The notes: generated from the letters alone by a model not told the origin. 14,909 nucleotides of DNA from JAAYCB01 sp012744395 (GCA_028703175.1 JAQVNJ010000146.1:1-14909), one strand, 5' to 3'. Numbered from the stretch's first letter, positions 8,124-14,879 are shown. Numbers and translations: made by a program.

Positions 8124-9842
8124 ATGGCAACGAAACGTGCCCGCCATTACACGGAAATCCTCATCGAGCGGGGAATCGTCAGTCCCGATCAGCTTACCGA
8201 AGCGGAGCAGATGGCCCGGCAGTCGGACATGAAGCTGCCGGACGCCCTGGCCCGACTGGGCTACGCCTCGGCGGAGGACGTGGCCAAGGCGATGGCCGCG
8301 CAGCACGGGCTGGAGTACATCAAGCTGGCGGACGTGACCGTGCCGACCGCGGTGATCGAGCTGGTGCCGGAATCGGTCGCGCGGGAAAACGCGATCCTCC
8401 CCTTGGGCGAGGACGACGGGCAATTGCGGGTGGTCGTCAGCGACCCCGACGATTTCGAGACGTTCGAGAAGCTGCGGTTCATTCTCAACCGGCCGATCGT
8501 TCCGGTGCTCGCCCCCCGCGACATGATCGTCGAGGCGATCAACCGCCACTACGGGCAGACGGTCGGCGAAAGCGCGGATACGATGCTCCAGGAGTTCACC
8601 GACACGGCGATCGACTTCACCGAGGCGGAGGAACAGCGGATCAGCGGCCAGGAACAGATCGACGAGAGCGCCGCGCCGATCGTGCGATTGGTCCACCTGC
8701 TGATCAGCGAAGCGGTCAACCTGCGGGCGTCCGACATCCATGTTGAACCGTTCGAGGACCGGATTCGCATCCGCTACCGGATCGACGGCATTCTGGTGGA
8801 GCGGGATAGTCCCCCAAAACGGTTACAGGGGGCGCTCCTCTCCCGGATCAAGATTCTCTCCAGGCTCGACATTGCCGAGCGGCGGCGGACGCAGGACGGT
8901 CGGATCAAGATCACCGTGGGAGACAAGGAGCTGGACCTGCGGGTGAGCGTCATCCCGACGAACCACGGGCAGTCGGTGGTGATGCGGATTCTGGACAAGG
9001 ACAACATCAAGATCGGCCTCCGCGAGCTGGGCTTCGACGAGGAGGCGTACCGAATCTTCAAGGGCCTGATCGCGCGGCCGAACGGGATTATCCTGGTGAC
9101 CGGGCCGACCGGTTCGGGCAAGACGACGTCGCTCTACGCGGCGCTGAACGAGCTGAACACACCGGATCGAAAGATCATCACGGCCGAGGACCCGGTTGAA
9201 TACTACCTTCCGGGGATCAACCAGGTGGAGATCAAGCACAGCATCGGTCTGGATTTTGCGCGGGTGATTCGGGCGATGTTGCGTCAGGCGCCGAACGTGA
9301 TTCTGGTTGGCGAGATGCGTGACCTGGAGACAGCGCAGATGGGTATTCAGGCCAGCCTTACGGGACACTTGGTATTCAGTACACTACATACGAACGATGC
9401 GCCCAGTGCTGTTACACGCCTGGTCGACATGGGGGTACCCGCCTATCTGGTCGCCAGCAGCGTCGTGGCGATCATGGCGCAGCGGTTGGTGCGGGTTATC
9501 TGCCGCAAGTGCAAGGAACCGTACACCCCGAGCGAGGCCGCCCTGGCGAACGTCGGAATCACCCCCGAAATGGCGGCAACGGCATCCTTCGCCAGGGGTA
9601 AGGGCTGCACGAGTTGCGGGCATAGCGGATACCGGGGCCGGCTGGGCATCTTCGAGCTGATGTTGATGAGTTCCAAGGTGCGGGAGCTGACGTTCAACGA
9701 AGCGCCGGCCACCGAGATTCGCAAGGTGGCCGTCTCGGAGGGGATGAAGACGCTGTATGTCGACGGCCTGTCGAAGGTCTGTCGCGGGATCACGACGGTC
9801 GAAGAGGTCGCCCGCGTGGCCAAGCTCGAGGAGCAGTTCTGA
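8124..9842 (+). CDS. pilB: PilB/GspE-type secretion ATPase with MshEN domain (paralogue 1)
   Basis: This 572-residue hexameric ATPase would power pilus or pseudopilus assembly at the cytoplasmic face of the inner membrane. The N-terminal 150 residues form a T2SSE_N/MshEN domain with two helical repeats: HYTEILIERGIVSPDQLTEA, then LPDALARLGYASAEDVAKAM, then AAQHGLEYIKL. MshEN domains of this family can bind cyclic di-GMP, although the first repeat lacks the usual RLG. The catalytic part has DIHVEPFEDRIRIRYRIDG, Walker A GPTGSGKT at 327-334, Asp box IITAEDPVEYY, Walker B VILVGEMRDLETA and His box TGHLVFSTLHTNDA. A zinc-binding set, C460/C463 and C495/C498, is complete. GGGAG (8113-8117) precedes the ATG. 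It lies before pilT in a T4P motor cluster; whether it serves pilus extension or a type II-like system cannot be told from sequence alone. Confidence 0.93.
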   Translation: MATKRARHYTEILIERGIVSPDQLTEAEQMARQSDMKLPDALARLGYASAEDVAKAMAAQHGLEYIKLADVTVPTAVIELVPESVARENAILPLGEDDGQLRVVVSDPDDFETFEKLRFILNRPIVPVLAPRDMIVEAINRHYGQTVGESADTMLQEFTDTAIDFTEAEEQRISGQEQIDESAAPIVRLVHLLISEAVNLRASDIHVEPFEDRIRIRYRIDGILVERDSPPKRLQGALLSRIKILSRLDIAERRRTQDGRIKITVGDKELDLRVSVIPTNHGQSVVMRILDKDNIKIGLRELGFDEEAYRIFKGLIARPNGIILVTGPTGSGKTTSLYAALNELNTPDRKIITAEDPVEYYLPGINQVEIKHSIGLDFARVIRAMLRQAPNVILVGEMRDLETAQMGIQASLTGHLVFSTLHTNDAPSAVTRLVDMGVPAYLVASSVVAIMAQRLVRVICRKCKEPYTPSEAALANVGITPEMAATASFARGKGCTSCGHSGYRGRLGIFELMLMSSKVRELTFNEAPATEIRKVAVSEGMKTLYVDGLSKVCRGITTVEEVARVAKLEEQF

Positions 9843-9844
9843 GC

Positions 9845-9885
9845 CTCGGGTCGGGAGTCGGGAGTCGGGAGTCGGGAGTCGGGTT
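9845..9885. repeat. heptamer tandem repeat (TCGGGAG)n
   Basis: Four exact TCGGGAG units (9851-9878) are followed by TCGGGTT and preceded by a partial CTCGGG. It begins two bases after the stop codon of the first ATPase gene. Read on the minus strand the unit is CCGACTC, fitting the YYGANNN scheme of the other spacers in this cluster. Confidence 0.85.
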
Positions 9886-9951
9886 GGGAGGATGAGAAGG
9901 GCGGGGCGGCAACGCGGGCGCCAGAGGGCAACCGTGTTGCCAGAAAGCGAC

Positions 9952-9991
9952 GGACCCACCCGAGACGGGGGTGACGCGGTCCCTTTATTTT
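9952..9991 (+). terminator. possible intrinsic terminator after the first pilB-like gene
   Basis: GGACC (9952-9956) and CACCC (9957-9961) pair with GGTCC (9978-9982) and GGGTG (9969-9973), leaving a 4-nt bulge ACGC on the right side. CTTTATTTT follows directly. The bulge and broken T-run make it a weak candidate. A simpler GGCAAC-CGT-GTTGCC hairpin (9927-9941) lies just upstream without T's. Confidence 0.3.
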
Positions 9992-10018
9992 GCACAGTTT
10001 GCGAGCAAACCGGATAAT
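9990..10018 (+). promoter_or_regulatory. candidate pilT promoter with palindrome in its spacer
   Basis: TTGCAC (9990-9995) and GATAAT (10013-10018, five of six consensus bases) are 17 bp apart. The perfect palindrome GTTTGC-GA-GCAAAC (9997-10010) fills the spacer. The geometry copies that of the tetR promoter, although the sequences differ. The start would be near 10025, with a leader of about 190 nt to the pilT ATG. The palindrome could instead belong to a dispersed repeat. Confidence 0.35.
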
Positions 10019-10029
10019 CGTTGCGTGTG

Positions 10030-10074
10030 GTGAGTCGGAGGACTCACGCTCGTGCGCGTCCGGCCGCACGAGCG
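10030..10074 (+). other. two abutting hairpins in the pilT leader
   Basis: GTGAGTC-GGAG-GACTCAC (10030-10047) is a perfect 7-bp stem with a 4-nt loop. It shares its last base with CGCTCGTGCG (10047-10056) / CGCACGAGCG (10065-10074), a perfect 10-bp stem with an 8-nt loop. No T-run follows, so they are not intrinsic terminators. They may be REP-like palindromes or leader structure. The rest of the 371-bp gap (9843-10213) holds no gene I can support. Confidence 0.5.
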
Positions 10075-10213
10075 GTTGGGCACACGGGCGAGATCGTTTG
10101 TTGCGCTGTCCTTGGCAGGGAGGCAAGCGGCGGTGCCCAGCCATGCGGGCCTCGAGAATGAGTGCCGGCGTCCCGGGCCGAGAGGGGGACGCGCCCGCAC
10201 AAGGTAAGAGGAT

Positions 10214-11317
10214 ATGGGGACGATTCTGATCGACAAGCTGCTGCTCACGGTGGTCAACCGTGGCGCCAGCGACCTGCACATCGCCGTGGGGCAGCCGCCG
10301 GTCTTGCGGCTTCACGGCCGGCTCGTGAAGTTGGAGACGAAGGTTCTCGAGCCGCAAGACACCGTTTCGCTGATGAAGAGCATCGCGCCGGAACGGTGCC
10401 AGCAGGAATTGCAGGAGCAGGGGGGGGCCGACTTCGGCTTCGCCTTCGGCGACAAGGCCCGGTTCCGCGTCTCGATCTTCAAGCAGCGGGGCCACACGGG
10501 GATGGTGCTGCGGCAGATTCCCGTCGATCTGCTGAGCATGGAGCAGTTGGGGACGCCGCCGGCCTTGAAGGAGCTGCTCCACCGCCCGAGAGGGCTGGTG
10601 CTCGTGACCGGGCCGACCGGTTCCGGCAAGTCGACGACGCTGGCCGCCTGCATCGACTATCTGAACGAGAACTGCGACCATCACATCATCACGATCGAAG
10701 ACCCGATCGAATTCTACCATTACCACAAGAAATCGACGGTCAACCAGCGCGAGGTGGGCGTCGACGTGCCCTCGTTCGCCGAGGCGATCCGCCGCGCGCT
10801 GCGGCAGGACCCGGACGTGATCCTCGTCGGCGAGATGCGCGACTTGGAGACGATCGAGGCGGCGATCACCGCCGCGGAGACGGGCCACATCGTCTTCGGC
10901 ACCCTGCACACGACCGGGGCCCAGGGGACCGTCAACCGGATCATCGACGTCTTCCCGACCAACCAGCAGGAGCAGATTCGCACCCAGCTCTCCACGTCGA
11001 TCATCGGCATCCTCTCCCAGGCCCTGCTGCCGCGGATCAGCGGCGGCCGCGTCGCCGCCTACGAAATGCTCGTCGTCACCCCGGCGATCGCCAACCTGAT
11101 CCGCGAGAACAAGACGTTCCGCATCAACTCGTCGATCCAGACCGGGCACAAGCTGGGGATGCAACTGCTCGACGACCACCTGTTCCGCCTCTGGCGCGAC
11201 GGGGTCGTCGAGGAAAAAGAGGCGATCGTCAAGGCCAACCTCCCCGACGATTTCCTCGCCAAGCTGGCCCACGCCAAGCGCGGCATGCTGGAAAGCGAGG
11301 AGGATATGCAGAATTAG
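10214..11317 (+). CDS. pilT: PilT-type twitching motility retraction ATPase
   Basis: This 367-residue protein has the full PilT layout. An N-terminal PAS-like region opens with LLLTVVNRGASDLHIAVGQP. Walker A GPTGSGKS (133-140), Asp box IITIEDPIEF, Walker B VILVGEMRDLETIEAA and His box TGHIVFGTLHTTGA follow. The diagnostic C-terminal motif appears as PAIANLIREN (290-299), close to the AIRNLIRE consensus needed for retraction in characterised PilT proteins. It lacks the MshEN domain and zinc cysteines of the two flanking ATPases, as expected. PilT depolymerises type IV pili, driving twitching motility or DNA uptake, so its presence argues for a retractable pilus and not only a type II secretion system. 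AAGG at 10201-10204 is the likely ribosome binding site. The length is typical for the family. Confidence 0.95.
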   Translation: MGTILIDKLLLTVVNRGASDLHIAVGQPPVLRLHGRLVKLETKVLEPQDTVSLMKSIAPERCQQELQEQGGADFGFAFGDKARFRVSIFKQRGHTGMVLRQIPVDLLSMEQLGTPPALKELLHRPRGLVLVTGPTGSGKSTTLAACIDYLNENCDHHIITIEDPIEFYHYHKKSTVNQREVGVDVPSFAEAIRRALRQDPDVILVGEMRDLETIEAAITAAETGHIVFGTLHTTGAQGTVNRIIDVFPTNQQEQIRTQLSTSIIGILSQALLPRISGGRVAAYEMLVVTPAIANLIRENKTFRINSSIQTGHKLGMQLLDDHLFRLWRDGVVEEKEAIVKANLPDDFLAKLAHAKRGMLESEEDMQN

Positions 11318-11324
11318 CTAATCG

Positions 11325-11344
11325 CCAAGGTTCAATTTTCAATG
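11325..11344. repeat. 20-bp direct repeat shared with 13273-13292
   Basis: CCAAGGTTCAATTTTCAATG occurs here and identically at 13273-13292, in the two spacers on either side of the second ATPase gene. On the minus strand it contains the units TTGAAAA and TTGAACC, so it is itself built of YYGANNN heptamers. Each copy begins about 8 bp after a stop codon. Confidence 0.85.
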
Positions 11345-11382
11345 ACCAAGAATACGGCGAAACACGTTCGAAGCTTTCCCAG

Positions 11383-11406
11383 GTTCCCAAGCCGGAGCTT
11401 GGGAAC
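11383..11406. repeat. interspersed hairpin repeat, 10-bp perfect stem
   Basis: GTTCCCAAGC (11383-11392), loop CGGA, GCTTGGGAAC (11397-11406). Related copies are at 2501-2532 (decayed left arm), 11452-11470 (GGTTCCCAGGTCGGCAGCG, truncated) and 13352-13370 (left arm and loop intact, right arm replaced). There is no T-run, so it is not an intrinsic terminator. It is probably a genome-wide REP-like family. Confidence 0.75.
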
Positions 11407-11422
11407 GAGTTGGAAGCAAAAA

Positions 11423-11502
11423 CTGAACCCTGAACCCCGAACCCTTTCGCTGGTTCCCAGGTCGGCAGCGAAAACTGAACACTGAAAACCGAAAACCGAA
11501 AA
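11423..11502. repeat. two heptamer arrays, CTGAACC-type and CTGAAAA-type
   Basis: The first array (11423-11443) reads CTGAACC CTGAACC CCGAACC. The second (11468-11502) reads GCGAAAA CTGAACA CTGAAAA CCGAAAA CCGAAAA and runs into CTAACC. A truncated copy of the hairpin repeat separates them. They fill much of the 222-bp gap between pilT and the second ATPase gene, which holds no gene. Confidence 0.85.
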
Positions 11503-11539
11503 CTAACCTGAACGCTACCCCCTACAACGAGCTCCCACC

Positions 11540-13264
11540 ATGGCAATGCGTCACATCGGCCAGGTCCTGATTGACCTTGGCCACCTTACCGAAGAACAGC
11601 TCGAGTCGGTGCTGGAGGAGCAGAGGGACCGGCCGGGCGAGCTGTTCGGCATGATTGCCGTGGCGATGGGGTTGATCAACGAGGATCATCTGGCCCAGGC
11701 GCTGGCCGAGCAGTTCGGGCTGCGGGTGATCAACATGACCGACATGGTGATCCAGCCCGATGTCCTTTCCCACCTGACCGAGCCGATGGCCCAGATGTAC
11801 CGGGTGATCCCGATCGCGTTCAAGGACGACGTGCTGACGGTGGCCACGTGCGATCCGCAGAAGCTTTCGGTGGTCGACGAGCTGCGGAGCTTCCTGGGCT
11901 ACGAGATCCGCCCGGTGGTGGCCACCGAGCAGGAGATCCTCGCCGCGTTGGACCGGTTTTACGGGGCCAGCGGGGAGAGCGTCGAGTCGCTGATCTCCGA
12001 CATGGAGGGGGACAAGGACCTGGCCAAGGCGGCCGCCGAGCTGGAACGGGCCGAGGGCTCGATCGACCTGACGAGCGTCGAAGCGCTGGCCGAGAGCGCC
12101 CCGGTCCGCAAGCTGCTGAACATGGTGATGCTGCTGGGGATTCGCGACCACGCGAGCGACCTGCACTTCGAGCCGTTCGAGACGGAGTTCAAGATCCGCC
12201 TCCGCTCGGACGGCGTGCTCTACGAGATGGTCCCGCCGCCGCGGCACCTGGCCTTCGCGATCACCACGCGGATCAAGGTGATGGCCAACCTCGACATCGC
12301 CGAGCGGCGGCTGCCGCAGGACGGGCGGATTCGGCTGACCGTCGGCGGCCACCCGGTCGACCTCCGCGTCAGCGTGCTGCCGACGATGTTCGGGGAGAGC
12401 GTCGTCTGCCGGATTCTCGACCGCTCGGTGGTCATGCTCGACATGGAAATGGTCGGCCTCGAGCCGGAGATGCTCAAGGCGTTTCGCAAGGTGATCCGCC
12501 GCCCCAACGGGATCGTGCTGGTGACCGGGCCGACCGGCAGCGGCAAGACGACGACGCTCTACGGCGCGCTGAACGAACTGAACGTGATCGAAGACAAGCT
12601 GATCACGACCGAGGACCCGGTCGAGTACGACATGGACGGGATCATCCAGATGCCGATCGACGCCGCGATCGGCAACACCTTCGCGCAGTGCCTGCGGTCG
12701 ATCCTCCGCCAGGACCCGGACAAGATCCTCGTCGGCGAGATTCGCGACCTGGAGACGGCCGAGATCGCCGTGCAGGCCTCGCTCACCGGCCACATGGTGT
12801 TCAGCACGCTGCACACGAACGACGCGCCGAGCACGATCACGCGGCTCCGCGACATGGGGGTGCCGCCGTTTTTGATCACCGCCACGCTCGAGGCGATCCT
12901 CGCGCAGCGGCTGGTCCGCAAGATCTGCGAGCAGTGCCGCGAAGAGACGATGCCGACGATGGAGACGCTGGCGGACTTGCAGCTGACGCCGGACGACGTG
13001 GCCGGCAAGCACTTCTATCGCGGCGCCGGCTGCCCGGCCTGCAACAACACCGGATTCAAGGGCCGCACCGGCCTGTTCGAGTTTATGGAAGTCAACGACG
13101 ACATCCGCGAACTGATCAACCGGGGCGGCTCGACCGAGCAGCTCCGCCAGGCCTGCGACCGGATGGGCATGGAGTCCCTCCGCGACGCCGGGCTGGAGAA
13201 GATTTTCAAGGGCGTGACGACCGTCGAGGAGGTTGTGCGGGAGACGGTTGCGCACGTGGCGTAG
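11540..13264 (+). CDS. pilB: PilB/GspE-type secretion ATPase with MshEN domain (paralogue 2)
   Basis: This 574-residue protein is colinear with the ATPase at 8124 and clearly a paralogue. The N-terminal MshEN domain is closer to consensus: MRHIGQVLIDLGHLTEEQLE and then FGMIAVAMGLINEDHLAQAL. After a charged linker come SDLHFEPFETEFKIRLRSDG, Walker A GPTGSGKT at 330-337, Asp box LITTEDPVEYDMDG, Walker B ILVGEIRDLETAEIA and His box TGHMVFSTLHTNDA. Zinc cysteines C463/C466 and C498/C501 are present. It directly precedes pilC, so it is the better candidate for the main pilus extension motor. The ATG at 11540 is preceded by no clear Shine-Dalgarno sequence (GAGCTCCCACC); an alternative ATG lies two codons on. 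Cyclic di-GMP control through MshEN is an inference from the family. Confidence 0.94.
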   Translation: MAMRHIGQVLIDLGHLTEEQLESVLEEQRDRPGELFGMIAVAMGLINEDHLAQALAEQFGLRVINMTDMVIQPDVLSHLTEPMAQMYRVIPIAFKDDVLTVATCDPQKLSVVDELRSFLGYEIRPVVATEQEILAALDRFYGASGESVESLISDMEGDKDLAKAAAELERAEGSIDLTSVEALAESAPVRKLLNMVMLLGIRDHASDLHFEPFETEFKIRLRSDGVLYEMVPPPRHLAFAITTRIKVMANLDIAERRLPQDGRIRLTVGGHPVDLRVSVLPTMFGESVVCRILDRSVVMLDMEMVGLEPEMLKAFRKVIRRPNGIVLVTGPTGSGKTTTLYGALNELNVIEDKLITTEDPVEYDMDGIIQMPIDAAIGNTFAQCLRSILRQDPDKILVGEIRDLETAEIAVQASLTGHMVFSTLHTNDAPSTITRLRDMGVPPFLITATLEAILAQRLVRKICEQCREETMPTMETLADLQLTPDDVAGKHFYRGAGCPACNNTGFKGRTGLFEFMEVNDDIRELINRGGSTEQLRQACDRMGMESLRDAGLEKIFKGVTTVEEVVRETVAHVA

Positions 13265-13266
13265 GG

Positions 13267-13342
13267 AAAGGTCCAAGGTTCAATTTTCAATGGCCAACGA
13301 ACGAGAACGCCGCGGTGCGGGATTGAACCTTGAACCTTTTTT
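13267..13342 (+). terminator. terminator-like hairpin made from heptamer repeats
   Basis: AAAGGTCCAAGGTTCAAT (13267-13284) pairs with ATTGAACCTTGAACCTTT (13322-13339) over 18 positions with a single C-A mismatch. The loop is 37 nt. The right arm runs into six T (13337-13342). The structure begins two bases after the ATPase stop codon, the right place for an intrinsic terminator, although the stem is AT-rich and the loop long. Both arms consist of TTGAACC-type heptamers in opposite orientation. Confidence 0.5.
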
Positions 13343-13351
13343 ACCTTCCCT

Positions 13352-13409
13352 GGTTCCCAAGCCGGAGCTCGGCGGCGAAAACTGAAAACTGAAAACTGAA
13401 AACTAAACC
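13352..13409. repeat. half hairpin repeat followed by GAAAACT-type heptamer array
   Basis: GGTTCCCAAGCCGGAGCT (13352-13369) matches the left arm and loop of the intact hairpin at 11383-11406, then breaks off into CGGCG. It is followed by GCGAAAA, three CTGAAAA units and CTAAACC (13375-13409). The block GGTTCCCA...GCGAAAACTGAA is paralogous to 11452-11480 in the previous spacer. Confidence 0.8.
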
Positions 13410-13430
13410 CTATCCAAAGGCTCCCCTGCC

Positions 13431-14768
13431 ATGCCGACTTATCAATTCGAGGCGATGGACGCCACGGGCCAAGAGATCAAAGACCTGATCGAGGCGCCCA
13501 GCGAGGAGGAGGCCCAGGCGACGATCCGGCAGATGGGCTACTTCGTGACCAAGCTCACGGAGAAGAAGGCCAAGAAGGCTGCCGAGAAGCAGGTCAAGAA
13601 ATCGGGCAAGACGTTTGCCTTCGGCCGCGTCAAGTCGAAGATCCTGACGACGTTCACCCGCCAGCTTTCGATCCTTCAGGACGCCGGCCTGCCGATCCTG
13701 CGGAGCCTGCGGATTCTCCAGAACCAGGCCAAGCCCGGCCAGTTGAAAAACTGCCTGATGGACGTTTGCGAGGAGATCGAGTCGGGCTCGAGCCTTTCGG
13801 AGGCGATGGCCAAATCGCCGAAGGCCTTCAACCGGCTGTACTGCAACATGATCAAGGCGGGCGAGGCCGGCGGGGCCTTGGAGACGATCCTCCAGCGGTT
13901 GGCCGAGTTCATGGAGCGGTCCGAATCGCTCAAGCGGAAGGTCAAGAGCGCGCTGATCTACCCGATCTGCGTGGTCGGCTTCGCGGCGGGGATTCTCGTG
14001 TTCATCATGATGAAGATCGTGCCCGCCTTCCAGAAGATCTTCGACGAGTTCGGCGTGGAACTGCCCGCGATGACCGTGCTGCTGGTGAAGATTTCCTACG
14101 GGATCATCAACTTCTGGTACCTGATTCCGGGGATTCCGATCGGCATCTGGCTGTTCGTCAAGCTCGTCTGCAAGTTCAGCCACGGGCGCTACGGTTTCCA
14201 CCTGTTCCTGATCAAGATGCCGCTGTTCGGCCAGCTCGTGGAGAAGAACGTGATCGCCCGGGCGATGCGGACGCTGGGGACGCTGGTGGCCAGCGGCGTG
14301 CCGATCCTCGAAGCCCTGCAAATCACGCGGGAAACCTCCGGCAACGCGGTTTTCGAGAAGCTGTTCAGCAAGGTCCACGACGCGATCCGCGAAGGCGAGA
14401 CGATCTCGCAGCCGCTGAAGGACTACGCCAAGCCGGGCTTCCACCCGGTCGCCCTGTTCTTCTGGATCATGTTCGTCGGGGCGTTCATCGCCGCGCCGGT
14501 CGCCGCCCTGCTTTACATGCTCAAGCTCAACAGCCGGGTCGTCGACGACATGGTCGTGAACATGGTCGACGTCGGCGAGGAGACGGGCGAATTGGACACG
14601 ATGCTCTACAAGGTGGCCGACACCTACGACGAAGAGGTCGCCGTGCTCACCGAGGGCCTGATGGCCCTGATGGAACCCCTGTTGATCATCATCCTCGGCG
14701 TCGCCGTCGGGTTTATCGTGATCGCGCTGTTTTTGCCGTTGATCAAGCTGATTTCGTCGTTGACGTGA
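13431..14768 (+). CDS. pilC: PilC/GspF inner-membrane platform protein with an insertion in domain 2
   Basis: This 445-residue protein begins PTYQFEAMDATGQEI, the usual PilC/GspF opening. The first T2SSF domain has FTRQLSILQDAGLPILRSLR and MIKAGEAGGALETILQRLAE, followed by membrane helices around 178-200 and 220-246. The second T2SSF domain starts FLIKMPLFGQLVEKNVIARA and ends with VDVGEETGELDTMLYKVADT and a C-terminal helix (EPLLIIILGVAVGFIVIALF). Between SQPLKD and VVDDMVVNMVDVGEE there is an extra segment, about residues 335-369, with a hydrophobic core FHPVALFFWIMFVGAFIAAP; canonical PilC runs nearly straight across this point and is about 35-45 residues shorter. PilC couples the cytoplasmic ATPases to the growing pilus. 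No strong Shine-Dalgarno precedes the ATG (CAAAGGCTCCCCTGCC). Confidence 0.93.
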   Translation: MPTYQFEAMDATGQEIKDLIEAPSEEEAQATIRQMGYFVTKLTEKKAKKAAEKQVKKSGKTFAFGRVKSKILTTFTRQLSILQDAGLPILRSLRILQNQAKPGQLKNCLMDVCEEIESGSSLSEAMAKSPKAFNRLYCNMIKAGEAGGALETILQRLAEFMERSESLKRKVKSALIYPICVVGFAAGILVFIMMKIVPAFQKIFDEFGVELPAMTVLLVKISYGIINFWYLIPGIPIGIWLFVKLVCKFSHGRYGFHLFLIKMPLFGQLVEKNVIARAMRTLGTLVASGVPILEALQITRETSGNAVFEKLFSKVHDAIREGETISQPLKDYAKPGFHPVALFFWIMFVGAFIAAPVAALLYMLKLNSRVVDDMVVNMVDVGEETGELDTMLYKVADTYDEEVAVLTEGLMALMEPLLIIILGVAVGFIVIALFLPLIKLISSLT

Positions 14769-14773
14769 AGAAG

Positions 14774-14879
14774 CTGTCGGCTGTCGGCTGTCGGCTATCA
14801 GCTGTCAGAGGGTAACTGAAGTTTTTTTACGATCCGTGCGAAAAACATGCTGACGGCTGACCGCTGACCGCTGACAGCT
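14774..14879. repeat. two opposed heptamer arrays downstream of pilC
   Basis: CTGTCGG x3, CTATCAG, CTGTCAG (14774-14808) is followed 41 bp later by CTGACGG, CTGACCG x2, CTGACAG (14850-14877). The two arrays are the same family on opposite strands. AGCTGTCAG (14800-14808) and CTGACAGCT (14871-14879) are exact complements, and a T7 run (14822-14828) sits between them. The remaining bases to the window end hold no gene that I can see. Confidence 0.85.

Noticed and set aside
9443..11272. 609-codon minus-strand frame over the first ATPase gene, spacer and pilT
   Set aside because: It is a shadow of the two ATPase genes. Its low-complexity PDSRLPTPDSRP stretch is only the heptamer array translated.
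11522..13276. 584-codon minus-strand frame opposite the second ATPase gene
   Set aside because: It is the antisense mirror of a clear GspE-family gene, with skewed Arg/Asp/His/Leu composition and no recognisable domain.
14809..14830. Intrinsic terminator at the T7 run after pilC
   Set aside because: No stable stem lies immediately 5' of the T's; the complementary heptamers are on both sides of the run.
9845..14879. CRISPR array
   Set aside because: Repeat units are 7 bp in direct tandem with no spacers, and no cas gene is present.
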